DNA of 64,000 bases from Kiritimatiellia bacterium. Its GTDB lineage: Bacteria > Verrucomicrobiota > Kiritimatiellia > RFP12 > UBA1067. The translations under genes were made by a program, and so were the position numbers. Below are positions 49,331-58,354 of the stretch, one piece after another; the first letter of the stretch is position 1, and every line of letters starts with the position of its first letter. The notes under the pieces were generated by a model that saw nothing but the letters and a program-made list of their open reading frames with translations, was not told the origin of the DNA and searched no databases. Where the stretch lies: NCBI GenBank assembly GCA_017405115.1, contig JAFRBA010000246.1:24404-88403 (forward strand), read 5' to 3'.

Positions 49331-52165
49331 TCACGGAAGGACGTCTATGCCGGATATGGAGCCGAACCGAGCCGGGTCGTAGAGATGCCACGCCGCATTT
49401 CCTTCGCGGTCGAACTCGACGACCTGCCAGCCCCTCTTTGAGTCTTCCGCTCCGTGGCCAGTCCAGTGCGCCATGTACACGTGCCCATCCGGCATCTCGT
49501 GCGTCTGCGCGTAGAAGAAGCTTACGCAGCCATCCCGCTCCGGTACGAACCACACGGACTTCGCCTTGCCGTCCTTGTCGAACTTGACAAGTCCACCGCG
49601 ATATCCGCAGCCCGCGATGTACCCATCGCCGGCAAGCGACGGCACGACGTCGAAAAGGTTCCGCCCCTTTGGCTGGCGAAAATCCCCCGCTACCTCGCAA
49701 ACATCGCCGTCCTTGGGAAGTCGTATACGGGCAAATCCCTTCTCCCACGACAGAAGCAGCGTCTCGCCGTCGCGATCCCACTGAAGCGAACGCGCGTAGA
49801 AGAAGCCCTCGCAACGGTATGTTGCGACGAGTTCGCGTCCGGACGAGAACCGCCGCAGAAGCACGACCTTCCCCTTGTCCGGGCCCGACTGCGGATTGAC
49901 GGACGCCACAAAGCCGCCGTCCGGCATGTCGCACACGGCAGTCACCTCGTCCAGCGACGGATGCCTGAACTCGTCCACGACCTTCCGCTCCTTGAGGTCG
50001 AACACCTTGAAGCCCTTCTTGCAAACGGCGCGGTAGCGCATGTCGCCAAGACGCTTCAGGTCCCACATCGGGCGTTCGCCCTCTATGGAGAAGCATGCGT
50101 TGGAATCGGCCGAATCCCAGTAGTGGATTCGCGGACGCGACTCGTCCGCAAGCACGAACCTGCGCCTCTTCTGCGCGTTGTCCGCAGCCGTCCCGTCTAT
50201 CAGCGGATGCTTGTGGCGGTGGTTCATCTTGAGCGACCTAATCGCCTCGACAGTGCGCGGCGAAACGTTCGTAGCCGGGTTCGGCCATATCGAAACGAAA
50301 CCGAGATCGGCAAAGTGGTACTTCTCGTGGTCGCCGCCGCCGAACGCGCAATACTGCGCCTGCTTCGGCACGCCCGCTTTCATGCGTTCCTTAAGGACGG
50401 AAAGATGCTTCGCGTACACGTCGCGCGGGTCGCAGCCCTTCTCCTTGCATATTCCCGCGGCGATGCCGACGACCTCGCCGAGCATGCCGAGCGTCCTCTG
50501 GACGCGCACCGCCGCGAACGCGCCGTGCGACGTGCTGATGTCGCGTCCGGCGAGGAACACGTTCGGTGCGTCCCTGGCGTAGAGGCAGCGGTACGGCACC
50601 GCCACCGGCGGCCCGAAGCCGCGATGGTACGCGCACGAGCGGAACGGCTCCTTGAACTGCTTCTCGTTCTCTGGCTCCGGAAAGTGGAAGTCTATGTCCC
50701 AGGTGACCACCGCCGTGCCGTCGTCGAACTTGCGCTGCCCCTCGAGATCTGCCTCGGTCAGCACGTAGTCGCCCACGACGCGGTGGCTTTCGCGCTTGCC
50801 TCCTATGGGCGACATCCACACGATTTCCATGCGGCTCCACTCCGCACAGCGGGCGGAATGGTTCTTTATGAAGTTCCAGTTGGAGAAGATCGCGAGAAGC
50901 CCATAGTCGCGGATGGCCTCCGTCTCCTCCGCCATATCGCGGTACTGTCCCGCTTCCTGCCACCACAGGCCGCCCCGTACGTAGCGCACCGTCTCCTCGG
51001 TGAACGGCAGAGCCCAGTCGACGTCCGGGAACGGTACGTCTTCACTGGCGAACTGCGCCTTCCACTGTATCGAATGGCCCATCACCTGCCGGTCCGCCTT
51101 CACGGGCGCGCACGCCTCGTTCCAGCGCGAGCGCTCCTCGCGTCCGTACATCGTCTCGCATCCGGCGAGGCGGGCGACCACGCCGTCGCCCGTCGCGTCC
51201 ACGAACCACCTCGCCCGGTGCCTCATGTCTCGCCCGGTGCGCACGTCGCGCGAGATCACGGCTACGACGCGCCCCGCCGCGTTCGTCTCCACCGCGTAGA
51301 CGTACTTGTTCAGCTTCAGCCGCGCCGTGGCTTCGGGGAACGCGAAGGCGTTAGCCTTGCGGTCGTCCTCGTAGAACCTCTCCGGCAGCGGCACGTAGTC
51401 GCCCCGCACTGGCAGAATCTCCTCCAGCACGTTTCCGAGCGCCGGATAAGGTCCCTTGTGCATGAACCCGCCGGCGGACACGCGGATTTCGGATGAATTG
51501 CACCCGCCAAGCACGTTGCGGTCCTGGAGAAGCAGCGTCCTGAGCTTGTAGCGAGAAGCTGAAAGCGCAGCGCAACATCCGGCAACGCCACCGCCCACCA
51601 CCACCAGATCCCACTCCTCGCGGTCGTCCTCTATCTTCCCCCGACGCGCCGCGCGTGCCTTCTCGGCGGCGAGTCCGGCCGTCCGAGCGTCAAGCGCCTC
51701 CGTGGTGAGGAACAGCGCGTCGCAGCGTCCGTTGAAGCCTGTCAGATCGTGCAACGCCAATTCCGCGCGCCCGGCCGGCAGCGACACCTCTCCGGCCTTC
51801 TGCCAATGCCATGCGCCGTCGCCGTCGCCAAGCGTGACCGGCAGCTCCGCGCTGTTCACCTTCACCTTGAAGAGTCCAGCCGCGCCCTTCGTCCATTCGG
51901 CGTTCCAGTTGCGCGTCCGCGCCCAGACGGAATACACGCCTTCCTGCGGGATCGACACGCTTCCAACGGCGTCGGCCACCGGGCGCCCGCATCCGTGCGC
52001 CATCACGTATGCGGAGCCCATGTTGCGCATCGAATACGCGTCTACCACCCATCCGCCAAGCTCTCCGAAGCTCTCGCACTCTACAAAAACGTCTGCGGCG
52101 CTTGCATGCCAACTTGCCGCAGCAAGCATGGCGGAAACAATATTCAGGACGATTCTCTTTTTCAT
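49331..52165 (-). CDS. Exported FAD-dependent oxidoreductase with N-terminal ligand-binding and C-terminal propeller domains
   Basis: 944 residues. Sec-type signal peptide without twin arginine (IVLNIVSAMLAAASWHASA). A beta-sandwich domain follows (about 25-165; ECESFGELGGWVVD, MAHGCGRPVADA, LHDLTGFNGRCDAL). The FAD_oxidored domain starts with DLVVVGGGVAGCCAAL and includes DRNVLGGCNSSE, FVDATGDGVVARLAG and VFLAGRDIS. From about 650 the C-terminus is a WD/PQQ-like propeller (VCDMPDGGFVASVNP; QWDRDGETLLLSW; THEMPDGHVYMAHW). The substrate is unknown. It is last in the operon after the OM barrel (10 nt) and the tandem flavoprotein. Its N-terminal domain is a paralogue of that in the gene at 53045-56332. 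Confidence 0.83.
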   Translation of the reverse strand: MKKRIVLNIVSAMLAAASWHASAADVFVECESFGELGGWVVDAYSMRNMGSAYVMAHGCGRPVADAVGSVSIPQEGVYSVWARTRNWNAEWTKGAAGLFKVKVNSAELPVTLGDGDGAWHWQKAGEVSLPAGRAELALHDLTGFNGRCDALFLTTEALDARTAGLAAEKARAARRGKIEDDREEWDLVVVGGGVAGCCAALSASRYKLRTLLLQDRNVLGGCNSSEIRVSAGGFMHKGPYPALGNVLEEILPVRGDYVPLPERFYEDDRKANAFAFPEATARLKLNKYVYAVETNAAGRVVAVISRDVRTGRDMRHRARWFVDATGDGVVARLAGCETMYGREERSRWNEACAPVKADRQVMGHSIQWKAQFASEDVPFPDVDWALPFTEETVRYVRGGLWWQEAGQYRDMAEETEAIRDYGLLAIFSNWNFIKNHSARCAEWSRMEIVWMSPIGGKRESHRVVGDYVLTEADLEGQRKFDDGTAVVTWDIDFHFPEPENEKQFKEPFRSCAYHRGFGPPVAVPYRCLYARDAPNVFLAGRDISTSHGAFAAVRVQRTLGMLGEVVGIAAGICKEKGCDPRDVYAKHLSVLKERMKAGVPKQAQYCAFGGGDHEKYHFADLGFVSIWPNPATNVSPRTVEAIRSLKMNHRHKHPLIDGTAADNAQKRRRFVLADESRPRIHYWDSADSNACFSIEGERPMWDLKRLGDMRYRAVCKKGFKVFDLKERKVVDEFRHPSLDEVTAVCDMPDGGFVASVNPQSGPDKGKVVLLRRFSSGRELVATYRCEGFFYARSLQWDRDGETLLLSWEKGFARIRLPKDGDVCEVAGDFRQPKGRNLFDVVPSLAGDGYIAGCGYRGGLVKFDKDGKAKSVWFVPERDGCVSFFYAQTHEMPDGHVYMAHWTGHGAEDSKRGWQVVEFDREGNAAWHLYDPARFGSISGIDVLP

Positions 52166-52175
52166 TGCCGTTCCC

Positions 52176-53048
52176 TCAGAAATTAAGCGACAGACCGACG
52201 CCGAATACAGTTATGTCTCGCTTCGCCTCCGGCGCGGACGACGCCTTGACCGTGTCGCGGGCTTCGCCGGACACGAGGTCGAACTGCCAGACGAACGCAT
52301 AGATGCCGAAATATTCCGTGATCTTGTAGCCTAACCGCAGAACGAGGTTCAGGGCCTGCAGCCCGCCATGGTAGCGGGAATTCGGTTCGTCGGGCTTTGG
52401 CCCGTACTGCGCGGCGAAGTGGTGCGCATCCCCGAGCTCGCCGAAGAAATCGATGGTGAAGGTTAGATCGTCCCAGACCTCGAACGAACGCTTCAGGCCG
52501 ACGTCCCAGTAGTTCCACGGGGACGGACGGCAGCAGTGCCGCAACAGCCAATACGGCGTGACCCACGGATTGTGCAGAGCCTGTGCCCCATGCCATTCGC
52601 AGAAGGTGGGCGGGTCGCCGCGATATCCCGGCAGCGTCACCCACTGGCGGGCGACGCGGTTCTCGAGCTTCCAGTCCTCGGCCAGTTTCAGATCGTAGAC
52701 GTAGTGGAGGTTGTAGTCGACCTCGTTGTATGCGTTGCGACGCGCCGCGCCCTGCCCAGTGCGGGAAAGCGAGGAGACGCTCCAGGCGTGGCCGCCGACA
52801 TGTCCGAAGTCGCCGAGCAGCACCTCGCCGTCCACGAACTGCGCCGAGAATGGATGCGAATCGACCACCATGCCGCGAGCGAGGTATGCGGTCTGTATTT
52901 CGGCGAACGCGCTGAGACTGATCCACTTGTGCGCCTCCGCCACGAGATTGGTGAACCCGCCGACATCCTTCTCTTCTTCAGCAGGTGCCGCGAACACGGC
53001 AAGTGCGGCAACAAGCGATGCCGCATACGCAAACTCATTCTTCTTCAT
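52176..53048 (-). CDS. Putative outer-membrane beta-barrel protein
   Basis: 290 residues with a signal peptide (YAASLVAALAVFAAPA). The mature part alternates short amphipathic strands with aromatic girdles (LHYVYDLKLAEDWKLENRVA; LNLVLRLGYKITEYFGIYAF). It ends in ITVFGVGLSLNF, where the terminal Phe is the usual BAM recognition residue. About 10-12 strands are likely. No family is recognised. Its start overlaps the stop of the tandem flavoprotein (ATGA) and it is followed at 10 nt by the other flavoprotein. This placement suggests it serves as channel, anchor or partner for these exported redox proteins. Confidence 0.68.
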   Translation of the reverse strand: MKKNEFAYAASLVAALAVFAAPAEEEKDVGGFTNLVAEAHKWISLSAFAEIQTAYLARGMVVDSHPFSAQFVDGEVLLGDFGHVGGHAWSVSSLSRTGQGAARRNAYNEVDYNLHYVYDLKLAEDWKLENRVARQWVTLPGYRGDPPTFCEWHGAQALHNPWVTPYWLLRHCCRPSPWNYWDVGLKRSFEVWDDLTFTIDFFGELGDAHHFAAQYGPKPDEPNSRYHGGLQALNLVLRLGYKITEYFGIYAFVWQFDLVSGEARDTVKASSAPEAKRDITVFGVGLSLNF

Positions 53049-56000
53049 TGCTTTGTTTTTTCGTTCCTTTCTACGACCGCTAGAATTTCCTCTGCGCCAA
53101 CAGCCCGTATCGTTCTCCCGCTCTGTGCAGCCAACGCCGCTGCCGAGCCAGCGGCTTCGCCCAGCTTCATCATCGTCCGGGAAAGGCGGCAGCTCGTCGC
53201 CGCGACGGAATCAAAGCTTGCTATTCGTCCCGCAAGAAGAAGATTCTCCATCCTGGCGGCGATCAGGCAGCGATATGGTATGCCGTATGGAGCCTTCAAC
53301 TCGCCGCCAAACCCTTCGCCACCATGTGCGTCGAGCGCATGGTCCGCACTTGCGATTTCGTCGAACGGCCTCACCCCGTCACGCACGTCGCCGCCGGTAA
53401 GGACGTAGTCGCCGCGAACCCTGAAACTGTCGCGAATCGCAAGCCTCTGCGCCATACGGCATATCCGCCACCCCGCGAACGCAGGCCACCGCGTCTGCAT
53501 CCAGCGCCAATGCGCCTCCACGCGCAGCTTCGCCTCTTCATACGCGGCGGATTCCCCAAGCCTCCTCACCTCCTCGCCGGACATCGTAGGCAGCATGTTC
53601 ACGGCGACTTCGCCATTAGGCAGCGTCATGCAGAAGGCGGAAGGATAGTGCTTGGCCCACCAGCAGTCCGGCGGCGAATCGTTCGGCGCACTCGTGTCAG
53701 CGGAACGCGCCACACAATATATGAGCGATGCGCCGTTGGGTCTTTCAGACTTCAACAGATCGCATCCAACCGCCATTGACACGGCTCCGCATGCATCTAC
53801 CACAATCTTCGGTTCAATGACTGTTCCATCTGACAGCCGCAGCGTCGTGATTCTGCCGCCGTCACGCTCGGTGGAGACGAAGGTAGTTCCTGTCATCACG
53901 CGGCATCGCCCTGTTTCATCAAGCATCTCGCGCATCGTGCGGGACATGGCGTCCGGGTCGAAAATGACGCCTCGGCAGTTCTCCCTGAACCATTTTTCGT
54001 CTGCTATCCCAGGTCCGTGTCGTCGTAGCGTCGCGGAATACGGAGCGTCGCGGTCTATCTCCAGGAACGCTCCTGGGAACTGCGGCATGCCGTCGGGCGA
54101 AGGCCAGCACGCATGATAGACGATGCGATACACGTCGGCCTGACCTTCCTTCTTCAGGCGTTCGTATAGAAGTTCCGGAAGTCCCTGCGCGCCGCAGACC
54201 GGCTCCCACGAGCTGACGCCTCCGACGGTCGAAGTTCCGCCAAGTGAGTCCTCGCGTTCCACAAGCACGACGTCGGCTCCGCACTTCGCCGCCGACCACG
54301 CCGCCGCGAAGCCAGCCGAGCCGCCGCCTACAACCGCGACATCGCACTCAAGCCGCGCTCGACTAAGCTGCGGATGTTCGTGACGGTGCTGTATGCCGAG
54401 TGCGCGTATCTTGCGCTCCTGTTCGGGCGTGAGTTGCGAGGGCGCTGGATATATCTGCGGACGTTCGTGCTTGTCGTCCGACTTGAAGTGGTAGAATTCA
54501 ACTTCCCCCGCGCATCCGCCCGCGTGGTAGAAGCCTGGGCGCGGAACGCCCTTCTCCATCATTGCCTTCAGTTCGTCGAGGTGCTTTTCATAGACATCGC
54601 GCGGCACGCAGGCGTTCTTCCGGCACACGGCAGCCGCCATCCCGGCGACTTCGCCGCAGACGCCGAGCGTCCCCATAACGCGAGTCGCCGCGAACGCGAC
54701 GTGAGAGCAGCTGATGTCGCGTCCGGCAAGGAAGAGGTTGTCGCAGTCGCGCGCGTAGAGGCAGCGGTACGGAACCGCATACGGCCCGTTGTAGCATCGG
54801 TGGTATGCGCACGAGCGGAACGGCTCCTTGAACTTCGCCTCGTTGTCGGGGTCGGGGAAGTGGAGGTCTATGTTCCAGTTCATCGGCGCGGAGAGGTCGG
54901 GGTGTTTCACGTGGTTCTCGATGTCGTTCTGCGTAAGCACCAAGTCGCCGACGACGCGGTAGCTTTCACGCTTTCCGCCGATCGGCGATATCCACGTTAT
55001 CTCGCGTTTCGCCCATTCCGCCTTGCGCGGAGAGCGGTTCTTGAGGTAGCTCCAGTTGGAGAAGACGGCGTAGAGCCCGTAGTCGCGGATCGCCTCCGTG
55101 TCGTCCGCCATGTCGCGGTACTGCCCCGCCTCCTGCTCCCATCCGCCCTCGGTTATGTGGTATGCGTTCGACTCGTCGAGGACGAAGCCCCAGTCTATGT
55201 CGGGGAACGGAACAGGCGCGTCGGCGACGCGGCTCGTCCACTGCGTCGAGTGACCCATCACCTGGCGGCTCGCCTTCTCGGGGGCGCACGACTCGTTGAA
55301 CCGGCTGCGCTCCTCGCACCCGTACATCGTCTCGCATCCGGCAAGGCGCGCTATCGTCGCGTCGCCCGTCGCGTCCGCGAATAGCGCGGCGCGGTGGCGC
55401 GTCACCGCGCCCGTGTGCGTGTTGCGCGAGAGAACCGCCGCAATGCGCTTCGGATCGGCGGGGTCGGCCTCCACGGCGAAGACATGCTCGCGGTAAAGGA
55501 CGTCGCATTTGCGCTTTGTGCGTACGAAGAAGTTGGCCTTGCGGGCGTCCTCGTAGAACTCCGGCGGAAGCGGACGGTTGTTGTTGAACGCGGGGGCAAG
55601 GTCGTCCACGACCGTGCCGAGGTTCGGATACGGCGGCAGATGCCACGCGCCGCCAAGCCCGACGCGGACTTCGGACGAATTGCATCCGCCCAGCACCTCC
55701 CTGTCCTGAAGAAGCAGGACCTTCAGTCCGTAGCGGACGGCTGTCTGCGCCATGCAGATTCCGGCCATGCCGCCTCCGACGACGGCAAGGTCGTATGTCG
55801 CAGGGTTGTCGGACACCTTCGCCTCCGGGCGCGCAAACGGCGGCTTCGCGGCAAGGTCGTCCGTGAAGACGAGCGCGTCGCAGCGTCCGTTGAAGCCAGT
55901 GAGGTCGTGAAGCGCGACGTCCGCTGCGCCGGATGCGAGATCGACTTCGCCGGCTTTCTGCCAATGCCAGCCGCGGCCTTCAGTGCCGAGCTCCGCGCCG

Positions 56001-56332
56001 AGTTCCGCGCCGTTCACAACCACGCGGAATCGTCCAGGCGCACTGCCGCGCCCTTCGCGCCACTCGTCTGACCAGTCGCGAGTCTTCGCCCAGACGGCAT
56101 AGCGTCCGGCGGACGGAACGGAAACCGTCGTCCTTGCGTCGGCGACGGGCTTCCCGATTCCGTGGGCCATGATGTATGACGAGCCGAGCGCCTTCATTGA
56201 GTGGGGGTCGACCACCCAACCGCCGAGTTCGGCGAACGATTCAGCCTCCACATAGAGCGTCGCAGCGTCCGCCGCCAGCGAGAACATCACGCCGAACACT
56301 CCTGCAACCAATGCGAGAATTGGTGTTTTCAT
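53045..56332 (-). CDS. Exported tandem FAD-dependent oxidoreductase
   Basis: About 1095 residues with signal peptide MKTPILALVAGVFGVMFSLAADA. It has the same N-terminal beta-sandwich as the protein at 49331-52165 (ESFAELGGWVVD; MAHGIGKPVADA). Two FAD-binding units follow. Unit 1 (about 180-610) has DLAVVGGGMAGICMAQ, DREVLGGCNSSE, FADATGDATIARLAG and LFLAGRDISCSH. Unit 2 (about 655-1090) has DVAVVGGGSAGFAAAW, EREDSLGGTSTVGG, VVDACGAVSMAVG and LLLAGRIASFDSV. Both have complete GxGxxG motifs. The start at 56332 is chosen for the signal peptide. The promoter is unclear; TTTTACAAT at 56341-56349 is weak. First gene of a three-gene coupled operon with the OM barrel and second flavoprotein. Substrate unknown. 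Confidence 0.82.
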   Translation of the reverse strand: MKTPILALVAGVFGVMFSLAADAATLYVEAESFAELGGWVVDPHSMKALGSSYIMAHGIGKPVADARTTVSVPSAGRYAVWAKTRDWSDEWREGRGSAPGRFRVVVNGAELGAELGTEGRGWHWQKAGEVDLASGAADVALHDLTGFNGRCDALVFTDDLAAKPPFARPEAKVSDNPATYDLAVVGGGMAGICMAQTAVRYGLKVLLLQDREVLGGCNSSEVRVGLGGAWHLPPYPNLGTVVDDLAPAFNNNRPLPPEFYEDARKANFFVRTKRKCDVLYREHVFAVEADPADPKRIAAVLSRNTHTGAVTRHRAALFADATGDATIARLAGCETMYGCEERSRFNESCAPEKASRQVMGHSTQWTSRVADAPVPFPDIDWGFVLDESNAYHITEGGWEQEAGQYRDMADDTEAIRDYGLYAVFSNWSYLKNRSPRKAEWAKREITWISPIGGKRESYRVVGDLVLTQNDIENHVKHPDLSAPMNWNIDLHFPDPDNEAKFKEPFRSCAYHRCYNGPYAVPYRCLYARDCDNLFLAGRDISCSHVAFAATRVMGTLGVCGEVAGMAAAVCRKNACVPRDVYEKHLDELKAMMEKGVPRPGFYHAGGCAGEVEFYHFKSDDKHERPQIYPAPSQLTPEQERKIRALGIQHRHEHPQLSRARLECDVAVVGGGSAGFAAAWSAAKCGADVVLVEREDSLGGTSTVGGVSSWEPVCGAQGLPELLYERLKKEGQADVYRIVYHACWPSPDGMPQFPGAFLEIDRDAPYSATLRRHGPGIADEKWFRENCRGVIFDPDAMSRTMREMLDETGRCRVMTGTTFVSTERDGGRITTLRLSDGTVIEPKIVVDACGAVSMAVGCDLLKSERPNGASLIYCVARSADTSAPNDSPPDCWWAKHYPSAFCMTLPNGEVAVNMLPTMSGEEVRRLGESAAYEEAKLRVEAHWRWMQTRWPAFAGWRICRMAQRLAIRDSFRVRGDYVLTGGDVRDGVRPFDEIASADHALDAHGGEGFGGELKAPYGIPYRCLIAARMENLLLAGRIASFDSVAATSCRLSRTMMKLGEAAGSAAALAAQSGRTIRAVGAEEILAVVERNEKTKQ

Positions 56333-56352
56333 GTGAGGCAATTGTAAAACCC

Positions 56353-56410
56353 GGTAGGGCGGCATCGATGATGCCGCCGTTTTCGGCGGTTTCGTCGAAA
56401 CCGCTCTACC
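56353..56410. repeat. Small inverted-repeat element with GGTAGGGCGG/CCGCTCTACC ends
   Basis: The 58-bp element has complementary ends and nested hairpins (GGCATCGATGATGCC; GCCGTTTTCGGC). The GGTAGGGC end matches the larger element at 9896-10027. It lies between the SDR gene and the flavoprotein operon and could also act as a terminator. Confidence 0.6.
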
Positions 56411-56458
56411 AATGTTGCATCACGAAAAAAGGTTTGTAAATGCCTCATATGGCCTTCC

Positions 56459-57178
56459 TCACATTGGAATGATTTCCTGAATCATCGGCTGCACCACGAG
56501 CTCTGGAACAGTCAGATGGTCTGGAAGCGCGACAATATCCGCAACGACCTTTCCAAGCTCGGACGGCGAAATGCATTCCTTCGCCAGCTTCGGATCCTCG
56601 GAAGCCCCCGAGATGCCGGCGGCGCGGTTGAAGTCGGTCTGCCCCCATGAGGGGATCAGGCAGGATACCCGCACCCCGTACGGACGCATCTCCGTGTGCA
56701 GAGCATGGCTGAACTTCAGGAGCCCAGCCTTGGCTGCGGTATAGACGCTCCATCCCGGCCAGGCGTGCAGGGCGCAGACGGACGATACGTTGACAATTAC
56801 GCCGCGCCGCCGCGCAGACATCCCCTTCGCGACCCGCGACGCGCCCATGATCGCACCTGTCAGATTAGTTGCGATCACTGCGGCGATGTCAGCATCGTCC
56901 TGTTCCGCGAGCGGAGCGATCTTCCCTCCGAAGCCCGCGTTGTTCACCAGCACATCAACGTCGCCCACTTCAGAGAGAAGTCGGTCCCAGTCCCCGCCGC
57001 TGCTCGCATCGGCGACAAACGCCCTTGCGCCGATTTCATCGGCGGCGGCGGCAAGCTTCTCGCCGTTCCGTCCGGTGATCCACGTCTCGGCGCCAGCCGC
57101 AGCCAATGCCGCCGCAATCCCCTTGCCGTAGCCCGAACCTCCGCCCGTGACAACTGCCTTTGCACCCTTGATTTCCAT
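56459..57178 (-). CDS. Short-chain dehydrogenase/reductase
   Basis: NAD(P)-dependent oxidoreductase of 239 residues, the usual SDR length. N-terminal cofactor motif TGGGSGYGKG, LVNNAGFGG, the catalytic Ser region VNVSSVCALHAW and the active-site YTAAK. YGVRVSCLIPSWGQTDFN is the usual following segment. Cytoplasmic. It starts 2 nt after the stop of the LacI-type regulator gene and is probably co-transcribed with it, so it may act on the sugar or polyol sensed by that regulator. Substrate cannot be told from sequence. Confidence 0.88.
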   Translation of the reverse strand: MEIKGAKAVVTGGGSGYGKGIAAALAAAGAETWITGRNGEKLAAAADEIGARAFVADASSGGDWDRLLSEVGDVDVLVNNAGFGGKIAPLAEQDDADIAAVIATNLTGAIMGASRVAKGMSARRRGVIVNVSSVCALHAWPGWSVYTAAKAGLLKFSHALHTEMRPYGVRVSCLIPSWGQTDFNRAAGISGASEDPKLAKECISPSELGKVVADIVALPDHLTVPELVVQPMIQEIIPM

Positions 57179-57180
57179 GG

Positions 57181-58266
57181 CTACGTCCTTTTCCTAATTG
57201 CCTGCGTCGTCTCGCGAACCACGAGCGGCGCGTCGAGGAACGTCTCGCGGACGGGTGCATCTGGCCTGTCGATGCGCGCCATCAGCATTTCAAACGCCAG
57301 GTCCGCCAGCTCGCCGCAGGGTTGGTGCGCCGTCGTCAGTGCAGGCGAAGAGATCGTCGCGTAGTTGACGTCGTCGAACCCCGCGACCTGAATGTCTTTG
57401 GGCACGTCGTAGCCAAGCTTCGCCAGCGTGGAGATCAAGAGCCGCGCCTCACGGTCGTTGTAGCACGCAAAGGCATCGGGATTGAGCGCCTTGACCGCCT
57501 TGCGAATCGCGGCAAGATTGTCCGGCTTCGCGTAGACAACGCACCCCCTGACCATCTTGCCGTCCGCGCCGACCCTGACGCCCAGGTAGCGATCCTGCAC
57601 GCACGGCGCATGCTCCCTCTCCATCAGGTACGCGATACGCCTTGCGCCGCAGCGGACGAGGTGCTCGCCGATGCGGCGTCCGGCTTCGACGTGGTTGACG
57701 GCGGCGAGGTCATAGCGGCTGCGCGCCGGCGAGCGGACGACGTCGCTGTCAAGCAGCACGACGGGAACGCCCGCCTCGTCGAAGGTCGCCAGTATCTTTC
57801 TGTTTATCGCCTCGGCGTTCTTCACAAGCTCGACTGGCTGGAAGATGACGCCGTTCACGCCGGTCTTCACAAACTCCTCAGCCGTCGCGGTAACTTTGCC
57901 AATCCGCCTGGAAACGGCGTCCCCAGACAAGTCGGCGAAGAGAAGCACGAGGCCGTTCTGCTGGCAGAGATGCGAGACGCGACGCGCCACAGGGGCGAAG
58001 AGTTCGCAGTAGTCGCTGCCGTGGACGATGAGCCCTATGCGGCCGGAATCCCTGTCGGCCTTGCGGGTAAGCTCCGTGCCCGCGCCGCGCCGGCGGACGA
58101 CCAGCCCCCGCCGCTCCAGCTCGTCGTACACCTTGATGACCGTCTTGCGTCCGACGGCGAACCGCCGTGCGGACATGTTCTCGCTGGGGAAGGCAGTCTC
58201 TCTGTACTTCCCGGCGCGAATGTCATTCAAAAGCGAATGCAGGACAGATTGGTATTTTGTCTCCAC
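57181..58266 (-). CDS. GntR/LacI-hybrid transcription regulator
   Basis: About 362 residues: a winged-helix DNA-binding domain (SLLNDIRAGKY, FPSENMSARRFAVGRKTVIKVYDELERRGLVV) then a LacI/GalR-type sensor (GRIGLIVHGSDYCELFAPVARR; GVIFQPVEL; GIPVVLLDSD-like VPVVLLDSD; VAGFDDVNYATI). The start is uncertain. ATG 58275 overlaps the -10 box TGGTACAAT (58274-58282). The in-frame GTG at 58266 lies 1 nt after the expected +1 and would make a leaderless mRNA; I prefer it. A perfect 12-bp palindrome upstream (58307-58318) may be its operator. The SDR gene follows in the same operon. Confidence 0.85.
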   Translation of the reverse strand: METKYQSVLHSLLNDIRAGKYRETAFPSENMSARRFAVGRKTVIKVYDELERRGLVVRRRGAGTELTRKADRDSGRIGLIVHGSDYCELFAPVARRVSHLCQQNGLVLLFADLSGDAVSRRIGKVTATAEEFVKTGVNGVIFQPVELVKNAEAINRKILATFDEAGVPVVLLDSDVVRSPARSRYDLAAVNHVEAGRRIGEHLVRCGARRIAYLMEREHAPCVQDRYLGVRVGADGKMVRGCVVYAKPDNLAAIRKAVKALNPDAFACYNDREARLLISTLAKLGYDVPKDIQVAGFDDVNYATISSPALTTAHQPCGELADLAFEMLMARIDRPDAPVRETFLDAPLVVRETTQAIRKRT

Positions 58267-58273
58267 GTGTGAC

Positions 58274-58282
58274 ATTGTACCA
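58274..58282 (-). promoter_or_regulatory. Extended -10 of the LacI-type regulator gene
   Basis: TGGTACAAT on the minus strand. Seven nt separate the hexamer from a GTG at 58266, so translation from there would be leaderless. Confidence 0.5.
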
Positions 58283-58306
58283 TATCGGCATGCCGCCGTC
58301 ATGACT

Positions 58307-58318
58307 TGTGCGCACAAC
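58307..58318. promoter_or_regulatory. Perfect palindrome TTGTGCGCACAA, candidate operator
   Basis: 12-bp perfect inverted repeat about 25 nt upstream of the -10 box of the LacI-type regulator gene. Size and symmetry fit a GntR/LacI-type autoregulatory operator. Confidence 0.5.
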
Positions 58319-58354
58319 TTTTATCTATCATGCAACACGATCCACGCCCCCTTT

